Made by a program: the position numbers and the translations under genes
Shown here: positions 51,530 through 63,195 of the stretch, in pieces
How positions within the stretch are numbered: the first letter of the stretch is position 1
Layout: each line of letters opens with the position of its first letter
Source of the DNA: Hippasteria phrygiana
Taxonomy: Eukaryota > Echinodermata > Asteroidea > Valvatida > Goniasteridae
Direction of reading: 5' to 3'
Length of the DNA: 64,000 nt
NCBI GenBank assembly: GCA_037893225.1
Contig: JAZGUH010000564.1
Coordinates: 806,001 to 870,000 of the forward strand
The notes under the pieces: model-generated
Told to the model about the DNA's origin: nothing
The model's input: only the letters and a program-made list of their open reading frames with translations
Databases searched by the model: none

Positions 51530-52981
51530 GTCGCTGCACAATTAAACAGAAAGAGGCATTATTGCCTCACTTCGTCACCCGCAGCGTCTAGAAACAAGTA
51601 CGTGAGAGAAAAGCGACCAGACGCTGTTACACAAGTATGGGATCATACTATTATATTCCAACGGCTCAACGCACATGCCGATGTGAATCCAGAGGACGTC
51701 ACCTATCTGTGCAACAAACATCTAGCAGATACGATAGACTACATCCTGGTCTTACACGACCCGACAAAGGACCCGATTGGCTGCCAGATCGCCGGTAGAC
51801 ACGTCCACGGTTATCTTCGAACAGAAACGAGGTTGAACAATGCTCACCCATGGAGAGTACTGAAGAATGAGGCTATCGGCATGTGTTTAGAAGTAAAATC
51901 TCAAACTGTTAAACACGCCAAGGCCTTCATGACCTATCTCCAAATGCCGGCCAAGACGAGATTCGAGACGAACGTACACAACTACCAACATTTCACACCT
52001 TCCATTCTTGAACTGTGGGACTCTATCACTCCACAAGACGTGCTGGACATGGTCGAGAAGAAACAACACGAAAGAGGTCCAGCAAAACCAGACGGGGGTA
52101 CCAGACCAACAGATTCAGAAGTACTGCAGTCCATGATCAGAAAGTATAACGCGGCCAGCTCAAATGATCTCATGCAGAAGGTAATGAAATACGAAACTAA
52201 CGAAGTCAAAGCGCGCGTCGAAAACTGCTTTTATAAAGCTAACTTTAACATGATGTTCAGTAAATGTAAGCAGATTGCGCTATTCGATACACTCTCGAGA
52301 ACCATGTCAGAATTAGAAGAAATATACAGACCCGACCCAAATAATCTCTACGAAACCGAGGAGACAAGTGCTAAAATTTTTGCAAAATGGGCTTGGGAAC
52401 AGAACATCGACCTTACAGAATTATCTGTTAATGTTCATAAAATCATGGACAAAGAAATGACCAAGATAAATACTCTGGTTCTTGAAGGTGCGTCAAATGC
52501 GGGTAAGACATGGATCGCTAACTCACTCGCAGATCTTGCCATCCATTACGGAGAAATCAGTCAAGGTAACAGCGGTTATACCTTTCTCTGGCAAGAATGC
52601 GTAGATAAGCGACTCATTATCTTTAATGAACCATACTTAGACCAGTGTATCATTGAAAAGGCAAAAGTCATACTAGAGGGACAACAGACATTCGTCCCGG
52701 TCAAACACCAAGCCGAAGCGTTTCTGCGTAGAACACCAGTACTTGTGACTACTAATCAGCCTCTCTGGCGTCTCGCAGCGCGCGAAAAACGAGCAATTAT
52801 GAATAGATGCATACATTACCGAGATCTATCCACACAAGAATGGCTACAACATGTATACGGTAGATGTAATCCGTTGGTCTGGCGCTACCTCCGCGAACAT
52901 AGAGTACCCAACCATGACGAGTGGGATGAAGATAGGCGGAGACCAGACACCCCTCCATCTCCATCTCCTGTGGAAAATTGA
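51530..52981 (+). pseudogene. NS1: NS1, divergent lineage, start codon deleted (second NS1-only copy)
   Basis: Frame identical or nearly so to NS1 of copy E with all HUH/SF3 motifs, ending SPSPVEN in R1. An 18-nt in-frame deletion between two AACA words near 51526-51531 removed the ATG and the next codons; the open frame has no ATG near its start (a GTG at 51602 is the first alternative). The rest is uninterrupted. Without a new start it would not make full NS1, so I call it a pseudogene despite the long frame. Confidence 0.82.
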
Positions 52982-55502
52982 GCACTTTTTATGCAATATT
53001 TGGCTTGTCCATCAAACTTGTGTAGAGTTTCTTATGCAATAAATTTGTGTCATTGACAGGCAGAATAAAAAGGAAATAAAACTTTAAATATTTTTCTCAA
53101 GAAAACCAAAGATTGCCTTCCTGTCCTGAATTTGTGCAGTAGTCCTTTCACCTTGGTTACACAAAGTTGCAATTAATTGAACGATTACTAATCGTGGGCT
53201 GATTTTTTCCATCAATGGTTCATTGGAAAGCTAATAACTTTTGCAATTCTGGCAAATGAGAAATTCAATTTGAAAATTTATTTGTTTGGGTGCCACGCCC
53301 AAACGCACGGACAGTACATCTTTAACTATGCTGGGTTTGGGTGGAGAAGGGGGGGGGGGGGTGTCACTAAGTCTGTCACTCCCAGACCCTGTGCTCCAAT
53401 TTGAAGAATCACTGTCATGCCACTCATCAGGGCCATCCATTTTTTCAATACAGCTAAATGAACAAATGGAAATTTGTAGACGGGTGCCACTGGAAACACA
53501 GAATGTAGCATAAAAGCCAAATTAGGAAATATGTCAAAACTTAGATAAATAACAGGAAGTCTTAGAAAACTCTTCACTGTAGTTGAAGTCAAGTTAAATT
53601 GCTGCAAACTTTTGTGTTTAATGACATGTGGAATTGAGTACAAATATAGCTTTAAGATTTAGTTTAGTTCAGAAACTAGTTCAAAAACAAAAATATATTT
53701 TATTTAAAACCAGAGTATGCATAATGATACGGCAAGATGAGTTTCAGGTAATGTACAAGCTTAAAGTCAGGTACCCTTTAAAAACAAGCTTTTTAAGGTA
53801 AGGTAAACAAAACTTAAACGAATTATGATTTGTATTTCAGAGATTAAGTCATCTAATCAAAATGGAATCTAAGGTTGGGCCATCAAAGGAAAAGAAGTGG
53901 GAGGCCTCATAAGATTACTTGGAGGGAACTTGTGTACCTTCATGCTGATATCAAAAGGGAATTTCACCATGTGCAATAGCTAACCACAAAATCTATAGAT
54001 GTTGCTCTTTGAGTAAAGTATGTGTTTAATTCCACTGCTTCTAATAAAACCTGACATGCCCTAGGGGATTTAGTCCCCAGTTCTAACCCCCAAAAGCATA
54101 ATTGAATCCAAGGCTGGGCCACCAAAGGAAATATAGTGGGAGGCCTCATAAGATTACTTTGAGGGAACTTGTCTGCCTTTGTACAGCATAAGCATAACGA
54201 ACCAAAAAACAACATAAAAATGGGCCATTTTTAAGAAGGGCTAGAAAATGGCTCCTTCCCTGCACAAACAGGATAAAATCCTCATATGACTTATCTTGGA
54301 AGTAAGCCTGTCAATCATATGTTTGATCTGAAAAGATCTGACAATTATCAGTACAATAAATGCATTCCTTAAAATGTATCTCTGCACACATGGAACATTT
54401 TGAGTTATTGCCAACATTGTATATTTTTCCTGAATTGCAGGAAAAAATCTAACTTTATCATGCAAACTTGAAAGAATGTGGTAGGAATTTTTCAAAAGCA
54501 GTTTTGTTGATGGGCACAGCATAATTCTCACAAAATGGACACTAACAATAAAGTTTACAAAAGCATGTCACTTTCATTTATAGTCAGCAACCATAGCTGA
54601 TTTAAAACTGTTATGTTTGAAATTATTATTGAAGTCTTCAGCCTACCATTTCCATCAGGCTGTTCTTCAACTTGAAATTGTGAAGCAAGGTAATCACCAT
54701 GATAAATTATTCAGGTGTGTGTATAATTGACAAATGAACAGTATAATCAAAATAAGTTGGAAATTATAATTATTGGATCAAGCAGTTGCAGCTTTGTTAA
54801 TTTACACCTGTCTAATTCAACGAACTTGACCACCATGAGCCCTGAACATTTTAATCAAAACCTCTATATAAGCAAAACAATACACCATTACCCCTTTTGG
54901 CAATACATTTACAGTGGTGTGCAAAATTATTCGAGCAGTTGGCATATTTTAGGTACTTTAGTTGTTAGTGATGAAATGTTTCAATAGTGCTTGTATACGA
55001 GTGCAAAAGTATTTAAACACCTGACATATCTGAAGAAATTGATATTTAATGCCTTACAATGCCTGGTTTACACTGGCAAATAGTTGAGTAAATATTTTTC
55101 TCTCAGTTGACACAGGTCACATTACACATAAAATGTCATCTGTTATGAACTATTTATTATTTTTCATCATTTTGTAAGGAGTGTTTGCACCTTTTAACTA
55201 AATCTTTCAGTTATAAAAGGGATAAATCAACATGATACAGTGGTGTGCAAAATTATTTGAACACTTGGCAATCATATATCTATGAAATCTTTTAATTTTC
55301 AACAATAGTGCTTGTTGTATACGTGTGAAAAAGTATTTGAACACTTAACATATCTGGAGAAATTGATATTTAATGCCTTACAATGCCTGGTTTATATTGA
55401 TTGCCATTTCATTACTAACAACTAAAGTACCTAAAATATGGCAAGTGTTCGAATAATAATGCACAACACTGTAAATGTATTGCCAAAAGGGTAATGGTGT
55501 AT
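52972..55502 (+). repeat. host repeat R1, full copy leading into host DNA
   Basis: Joined to NS1 at tcctgtggaaaattgag and continuous with flanking host sequence after its MITE end (54880-55502). This is the only full R1 copy with host DNA on one side, so it may be the locus from which the minigenome cargo derives. Contains a poly-G run (53350-53361) and duplicated gtgggaggcctcataagatt blocks. Confidence 0.85.
54880..55502. mobile_element. non-autonomous DNA transposon (MITE) at the end of R1
   Basis: Third full copy of the MITE, TA at both edges, here followed by unique host DNA (gtgggtcattccacc). Confidence 0.65.
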
Positions 55503-55694
55503 GTGGGTCATTCCACCAGGTTGGGACACAGTGTGTGACATCAGTGTCAAATTTTGAAAATGCTTTTTAAGTTTAACTTTAACTATTTTTGTGAGTGGAA
55601 ATTACTGAAGTTTCATAAACTTAAAGATTTTTTTCAAAATTATTCTTAAAAAAACTTGTCAGATGACTGAAAGTAAGGTTCATCGAAAAACAGT

Positions 55695-56105
55695 GCAGAC
55701 GTAACATGGACACAAAACTTGATTAATCAACCCCCTGTAGTTTACTGTGGTTTTAGGCTTTTCTTTGTTTCCTTATAACTAAATAATACCATTTGATGAG
55801 GTTTTGCCACAGGTTTAATCTTTTTTCGAGGTGAGCAGCAGGAAAAGGTAAGCATGATGAATAATAAATCTGGGAATTTGGTTAAATTTTGAAAAACTAA
55901 TTGTATTTCACATTTTTGTTTCTAACACTACCACACACAGTAAATTTGTCATGCAAAAGTGTTACAAAGATCAGGTTTGGCCCACCTTACAACTTTTCAT
56001 CAAATAAAACTCCACTGTATATTTTAATTTTAAAATTTTCTGATTCCGAATCAAGCAGTGCAGACGTAACATATTCAACTTGGACACCGTGTCCTTGTTA
56101 CATCT
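55695..56105. repeat. cagacgtaacatggacac motif copies (left set)
   Basis: gcagacgtaacatggacac at 55695-55713; a partial copy at 56060-56072 followed by an inverted partial (gtgtccttgttacatctg, 56089-56106). Inverted counterparts lie at 63736-63754 and 63926-63944, on the far side of the transposase-like gene. Confidence 0.65.
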
Positions 56106-57251
56106 GTCCTAGCATTCCATGTCTGCTTATTATGGATGACAAAACACTGAATATAATTTACAGGCCTCAAACTTTGTCATTTTGGGTACAGTACATGGCC
56201 ATTTGGCCTTTGATATTTATAAGCAATTTGTTTTCGGGGGGGGGGGGGGGGGGGGTCACCAAGGCCAATTTAGGTTTGGTCAGGAGGCAGGGGAGGACAC
56301 TTTATAAAAAAATTAGAACGACCCTCGTACATCATATTTAAACAATTTTTAATCATCTTTGTGTTCATTTTTTTTCACCATGTACTAATCCAATGCTAAC
56401 ATTTTTATGATTTATGTACCATACCCTAATCCATGATGAATTGTTGAGTTGAGACAAATCAGTTTGTGTTTCCCAGCTGACGAAAGCTGTTTGCTTTTCT
56501 GTAAAGTTTTAATAAAAAATTTACAGAAGGTCCCGGACACAAATTGTCTCAAATAACGTAAGAAAGGGATCGAAACTGTACAGGTGGGGCACATTACAGT
56601 AAATGCCATGAATGATCAGGTCAAATGTCAAAAATTCAAAACATAAATATAAATGGCCTGATTTATTGCGAGTAGTTTGCAACCAAGTTAATTATTCTGA
56701 TCTAAGGTAAAGCCCTTTAATCATTGCATGTACATTATTTTTTGTTGCGGCTAATTGGCTGTGACATATTGAAAATTATAAATTCTGAATTCCCTGTACA
56801 GTCCTGGGGAACATTTTTTACTCCATTTCAAGTTTTGTTTGTCGTTAGGCCTAAGCTTTTACTTTTCAATATGGCCGAAGTTACGCCACAAATGCTGAGT
56901 ATCATGTACAATACCTCTGTGTCGAATCAGTTCTTTATAGGACCGGATGTTTGTACTGTAATACAAGTCTTTAGTCAATGACATGAACACAATATGAAAT
57001 CCTTTAGGAAAGCTTCCATGGTATAATCCCCTTCTTTGATTATCTTGAGTATCAGTGACAAATACGTAACTTACGCAGTCATGTCTAAAGACTGGGACAT
57101 CATGTTTAAGAAAATTATCTTTTTGATGCAGTGAATAAGAATCAACGTGAAATTAATTTTCCACACAATGAATTCAATTGAATCACAATAATTTTGAACA
57201 GCTATGAATGAACTGGAATTGAATCAAAATTATTTTCCATCAACCAAGAAT

Positions 57252-57515
57252 AGACAGATCCATTAAGCCCCGCCCTGTAACATTGAACAATCACAGTTTA
57301 GACTTTGCTACCGAAATTTGACACTAAAATCTTTTGGAAAAACTGATGCCCAGTTCATACTTCACACTTAAAATGCGAAAGCAATGGAAACACAGTGCAT
57401 TACAAAAATACACTTTGCTTTCGCAGACGTGTGAACTATGAATAGACCCTGAGAAGGCCATCTGGTCATCCAATGGTCGTACCGTTTTGGTGGGTGGGGC
57501 TTAATGGATCAGTCT
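57252..57515. mobile_element. small inverted-repeat element (MITE-like)
   Basis: agacagatccattaagcccc at the left and its near-complement ggggcttaatggatcagtct at the right, about 264 bp apart, no coding content. Confidence 0.55.
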
Positions 57516-57686
57516 ACTTAATAAATTGGAATCGAATTTAATTAAAATTTTCAACTTCAATGAAGAATTGAATTGGAATTTGAATCAAATTGAAAAGATT
57601 TTAATACATTTTTTTCTTTTAAATTCATTGAACTGTAATTGATTTGAATCAATTTTTTTACATTTTCAAAGTGAACAAAGAAAACT

Positions 57687-57755
57687 GGCAGAAGCGGGAT
57701 TCGAACCTGCGACCTCCGGAATACCATAACGGTGCTCTGCCAATTGAGCTGCAAG
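57687..57755 (-). tRNA. tRNA-like relic (probable SINE or tRNA pseudogene)
   Basis: Minus strand has a good B-box/T-arm (gcaggttcgaatcccgc) and A-box/D-arm (agctcaattggcagagc). The anticodon stem pairs poorly and the acceptor ends do not pair, so a working tRNA is unlikely. Most likely a tRNA-derived repeat. Confidence 0.4.
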
Positions 57756-58655
57756 TATCTTTGTTCGGGTGGGCGCTAGTCAGATGTCATAAACCCATAA
57801 TGCCGTGCGCCAGGGATCACTCCCAATTTTACGATGCAACTTGGGAAGCGACATTTTGGGGATCACTCAATGAGGATACAACTTTTTAACTTTGACAATT
57901 TATTTTTAGCTTAACAAGAATTGAATTGGAATTGGATCAGTAAACATGTACATGTACCTTTATGGTTAAGAAAAGCGAATCGGAATTGAGCAGACCCCGG
58001 TACTGATGACATAATGCTTTGTTTACATGTGCACTTTTCTATGGTGGGTATCAGGGGAAAAAAGTACACCTGTCGAGGACGGATTTGAAGTTCCATAGAA
58101 AACTGCACCTGTAAAGAGCTGGTTATGTCATTAGTACTAGTATCTATTGAGTAACACTATCAAAACGGACAACAAAACTTATTTACAATAATTAATTTTG
58201 ATTTCATGAAATAAAAAAAGTTGGGAAGTTCTGGAGGTTTTTCCATTGAGCACAGATAATTGCAAATTTAGCACATATTGTTTCACTTTGTTTGTGACCC
58301 CACGTGCATTCACAACAGAGTTGTTGAGTCCTCAACCAAGTGATTGTTAAAATGCATTGTTATTGTGGAAAGGAATGAATGGGCTTACCATTAACTGAGT
58401 AGCTGATTGAAAACAAATTTGCTAACTTTTTTGAGGGGTTAAAATCATACCATGTATATGTAGAATACATGTAAAACACATGTTTACCTTTGAAAAAAAA
58501 TATGCAGACACTGTCAACTCATTGTAACTGGCAATGGACTACAGTCATACATGTACTAGATGTAAATTGAATCATTCTGACTTGCTAAAAACAAAGCAAG
58601 TCCACATGGCTCACAAATGTAGCTTCACCAAATATGTTGCACTTCCCTAACAGTC

Positions 58656-61600
58656 TTATATTTCATTCTTTTTCAGGTAGGCTTTTACCTCAGCTGTAAT
58701 CTTACGGAAAATATCACATTCAAAAGCAAGGTGACGCTGGTTAACAGGATTAGGTGGGGATGGCAACAATGAGAATATTCCCGTCTTTTCCACCCAAGCT
58801 TCCTCCTTCTTCGTGCTCCATACGTAGCGGTTTTCACATTTTGGCGTCAAGAAGTTGATGGAGCACTTGTCATCACACACACGAGTTACTTCGCCTGCCC
58901 ACCAGGTGTTGTCGTAAATGACTGAAACATAATCACCAACTGAAATTTAAAAAAAAGAGTAGTAAATGTCAAAATAATTACAAATATATCTTTCAAAAAA
59001 TTTGCTGGTCTAACGCTTCGAACTTCAGCAAATTCTTTCTATCAAAGACAAATGACAGTGTACAAGAAACAAACGTAGGGAACACACATGCAACAGGGGG
59101 TAGGTGGAGAAATGCAAAGGAGGGATTCAAAGGAGAGTGGCAATGGGTGAACAGCAGGGGAAGGGACAGCAAGGAACAAAGGAGTGTGGTTATATATCTT
59201 CCAATGATTTTTCATACCTGGTTACTCCTAAAATCCCATTACAGGAACAAAGGTATTTGTTTTATCATCACATAATATTGTTGTACATTGCTATAGCAAT
59301 TTTATAAAGTTAAATTTTAGACTTGTATACAATTGTTGTCCACTGTGATGTGGTCCATGGTGTTTTGTACACCCGAGGGGGAAAATCGCCGAGGGTGCCA
59401 TTTTCCCCCGAGGGTGCCATTTGCCCTCGAGGGTTTACAAAACACCATGAACCACATCACAGCAGACAATTGTTTTGTTATACCATGTATTTAATACATG
59501 CCTGTACAAATCCCTGAGTAGTTGGAACGTGAAAGTGCAGATGAAACGTAAACAGTAATGGCCGCAACGGAAGGTCTTCCAAACTTATAACTTTTGTTTT
59601 AGCTGTTCCCTACAGCGCATTACATGGAAATACACAGTACGTAGTTTGCGTAGTACCAGCAAAAATGAAACCTCTTCTCCAGGATCTGCTTCTATTAAAA
59701 TTGTTATTTAGAGGTACGTCAGTTTTGGAGTAACACATGAACTTTTGTAATAAACCATGTGACCGGTTATCGACCAATCGGATCTCCCAATTTAATACCA
59801 TTGTATAACAAAGATGAACTCGTCTCAGTTTGACAGCTTGACAATTCATGGCAAGAACAGTTCAACGAACTTACATGTATGTACTGCACTTTCAAATGTG
59901 GGCATATGCAACCAAACGCAGTTGCAATATTTTACCGGACAGCCAGTGCATGTTCAGGAGTGTTTAAATTTTGATTCTGCAGTTTATGCAAGTTAGAAGT
60001 TTATTGAACTTGACATGAACTGTCAAGCAATCAACCAGCGACGAAAAAGCAGCTTTGAACTTTTGACACTTTAGTATAATTCGATTTGAAACTACTTTTG
60101 TATTAAGCTTTAGAACAGGATATCTTAAGACTATTTCAAAATGTACATTGCTCCATAATAAAATTACCTTGGTAATCTCTTGTTGAACTTGAAGCTCCTG
60201 TGTCACTCTTTGCGTCAATTGCAGTCTCGCTTGCTGCGTCCAAACTAACATCTGCAACATCTACGTGTATGTCTGCTTCTCGACCATTTTCATCTGCCCC
60301 ATCATCTGCACTGTCCTCATCTGTGTCATTCCTATCGGCACTGTTCTCATCTGACTCGTCATTCTCGTCTTTGCAGGGTGTTCCATCGTCATCTATGAAT
60401 AAAAAAAATAAAATAAAATAAAAATCAGCACTTTATTATTTGTCAACTTTATGTTCAATGAAGATAAAAATATTCAGTGTTACACTGTTACAATGTATAT
60501 TCTGAGTTGGGGTGATTGGTCTTTTGTTTACATTTTACATACATGTACCTCTGCATTCGTCCGCTTGACACGAATCGCTGGTCTGGTTGGAGCTGATATC
60601 CTGGTTACTGCTTCCTATGCTAACTTCCTTCCACTTGTTCACATACTCTGCATTATGGCACTCCCCAAATCCTTCTACACATGAAGAGCAGAAACATGAT
60701 ATGTTCCGCTTTGCAACCACACCTGGAGTAACGGTCTTGATACTATGGAGCTGCCGTGTTCCTTTCAGAGTCTTGCTTTGTCTTGGTCTGTTGCGGTCAA
60801 TGTCCACTGATGGTACAAATACAACTGTCCTCTTAAAATGAGGACATGCTTCATCCAGGCCATCCCTGGTAAGATTGTGTTCACAAAAGTCAAACATTTG
60901 TTTGGCATTTGTTATGGACGCTTGCTGCGATGCTTCCGCGATGGATGTCATTCTTTTAATTACAGCACTTTCTCCATCTGATGGGCCCTTTCCATGTCTG
61001 GAGCCGAAGAACTCATGCTGGATTGGCACTCCGTTATCTTCTACTGAATAAGAAATATCGAGAAATGGGCCCTTAGATTTATATTGGGCACTACACCCAT
61101 CAGAGAAGCGGATCACCTTGGTTAACTCTGGCTGTTGCTGTCGGACTACCTTAATTGCATTTGAAGTAAATGTGTGGACAGCATTGTAATCATGGTTTAG
61201 GTCATCGGAGATAATTGCAACAGAGTGCATGACCGGCTTGGTGCAAGTGGGGTTGTTGCAGTTATAGTAGGCGATGATTGGATGGACCGTTACCTGTTCT
61301 TGGGTCCAGTGCGCTGCCTGCACCTCGTCCTGGGTCTTACACGCATAATTTTCTGCAAAATCCAGTACCATGACACACCAGCCCTTGGGAAGTTTGTGTG
61401 ATGTAAGCTTTGCAAATTGACTCTGCTGCCATGATTTGCGAAACAGGTGCTCCGGTATGATGTGTAATTCTTGCTCGAGTTCTTCAAGCAGCTCTACAGT
61501 ACTACCATGCTGTAGCTGACGTACCTTTTTAGTCACCATCTTCTTTCCTTTCTTAGTTATCTTTTCCTCCTTTACCGTCACCCGTTTGGACCACTCAACT

Positions 61601-63195
61601 TCCTTTGCTGTATCTAACCCCTCAAAGTGTTCCCTCATCTTTGTCACCCCACAATGCTGACACTTTCTTTCTATACACTGCTTGTTGTGATACTTTTGTT
61701 CTGCTCCTCTCTGACACAAGGTGACGCTTGCTATTTCTTCTAAAGTCATTTTTGACTTGAGTGCTTTCAGTTTCAGTTTCACGTTTTCGCAGTAGTCACA
61801 TAAGCAACCCCTGAACTTGATGCTCCCAACCGTTTTTATGTACTTGGGGCGAAGCTTGTAGAATGTTGACTTCCCAACCTTCTCATTGGGATGATCATTC
61901 CTGAACTGTTTGTAGAGGATGTGGATTGGCATTTCTAGGACTCTTGTTTTCTGTAGCGTTTTTTTGCTTACTGTCTTCTGGTCAGGCAGTTCTACAGAAT
62001 TTTGCTTGTAGCAATTTACAACAAGGTCTTTGGTATCTTGGCTTAATGTGGCTGCATTTGTGTATTTTGGCTCATGTGTAGTCTCCTTGGCAAGTTTTGG
62101 CGAAACACCAAACAGTCTGCACCCTAATCGCTGCAGTTTGTATTTCTTAAGGCAGCCCAAGGTGGCAGCAAGATCCCGACGCTTTCTTCTTTCCCGTTTA
62201 TTCTGTGCATTCTTCAAATTGTTCAGCCGTTTCTGCAGGTTTGCCGACACAAGAGCAGATACAGCTGTTTTACCCAGATTTGGTGATGTGTGAGGTGTGT
62301 TTCGATCACATGAAAGTGATTGCAGGGCTTGCTTTTTCTTAGGTGATGCTTTATTGTATAAGTCTCCAACTGTCTGTGCATATATCATTGGATTCTTCGA
62401 CAATGAAGCTCTAGCCCTTGAGTATGATTTTCTTCTTGCTGCTGGTCGTCTGGAGCCATCTGTGGAGTTCAGTTCTTCAGCTATCATTCTCTCCAACTCT
62501 TCTCGTTCTCTTTTTTCAATTTCCTTTTTCTTCTGTTCTTCCAAAATCTTTTTCTCCTTTTCTTTACGGATTTTCATGCGGATGCTCAGCAGTAACTCTT
62601 TTTCTTCTCTTGCTCTTTCTCTTCTTTGGGCCTTGATCTCCTCCTTTCGTTCAGCACTCAGTCCAGTCCGCCATCTTTCTTTATAATCTTTCCAGTACTT
62701 TCTTTTTGCTATTTTTTTGACCTTCTGTGCTCTTGTCGGTGGTTGTGTCTGTTTTTTTCCTGCTCTCATTTTTGCCATTCGTTCAGCGGTCTTTTTGTTG
62801 GAATCTTTCCGTTGTTCATCAGTCATATTTAATCTAGCGATTTTCTGATTTAGTGCATCCTGTGTTAACAGTTTTTTGTACGCATCAGGTTGGTAAAGTT
62901 TAAGCTTCTGTCTGTAACTTAATCTTTTTCGTGTTTTGGCTTCTTTTGTAGCTGGTACTTTCTGCTTTATTGCTTTGTCCTTTCTTGTAGCTGGTGCTTT
63001 CCGCTTTGCTAGTTTTTTTTTTTTTGCAGCTGTCGCTTGCTGTGTTTTGTTTTTTTGAGCTAGATCTTTCTGTGCTGCCTTTGTAGGTTTTTTTTGTGAT
63101 TGCAACTTTTTAGGCTCAGCTTTAGCAGCCACTTTTCCTGATAAGATCTTGCTACCTAGAAGTCTTATTCGGAGTTTGACTGTTGGTGGGCCCAT
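58656..63195 (-). CDS. three-exon transposase-like host/mobile-element protein
   Basis: Exons 63195-60549, 60392-60168 and 58939-58656 join in phase (introns GT…AG, both phase 1) to give about 1051 residues. N-terminal ~250 residues: very Lys/Arg-rich, coiled-coil-like. Two Cys clusters follow (CLCDYCENVK ~465, RKCQHCG ~513), then an RNase H-like core with VLDFAENYACK (~612), RFSDGCSAQYK (~698) and GSRHGKGPSDG (~735), the spacing of acidic residues expected for a DDE-type transposase. Exon 2 is an Asp/Glu-rich linker; exon 3 has a small Tudor/chromo-like beta domain (VGDYVSVIYDNTWWAGEV). The family is recalled as a common, poorly named invertebrate repeat-encoded protein; function is inferred. 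A possible acceptor just upstream of the ATG hints at a 5' exon. Confidence 0.7.
59331..59470. repeat. fold-back element in intron 2 of the transposase-like gene
   Basis: Arms gtgatgtggtccatggtgtt and aacaccatgaaccacatcac face each other around a short core with repeated ccgagggtgcca words. Predicts a ~140-bp hairpin, MITE-like. Confidence 0.7.

Larger units (their letters stand above)
55503..58655. other. host intergenic DNA
   Basis: No convincing gene. Holds a 20-bp poly-G run (56236-56255), copies of the cagacgtaac motif, a small inverted-repeat element (57252-57515), a tRNA-like relic (57687-57755) and low-complexity gaattgaatt sequence (57140-57660). The rest is unremarkable AT-rich DNA. 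Confidence 0.6.

Noticed and set aside
57687..57755. Functional tRNA gene
   Set aside because: Good A and B boxes but poorly pairing anticodon and acceptor stems; kept only as a tRNA-like relic.
60200..60421. Plus-strand Ser-rich frame
   Set aside because: Antisense shadow of the acidic exon 2 of the transposase-like gene.
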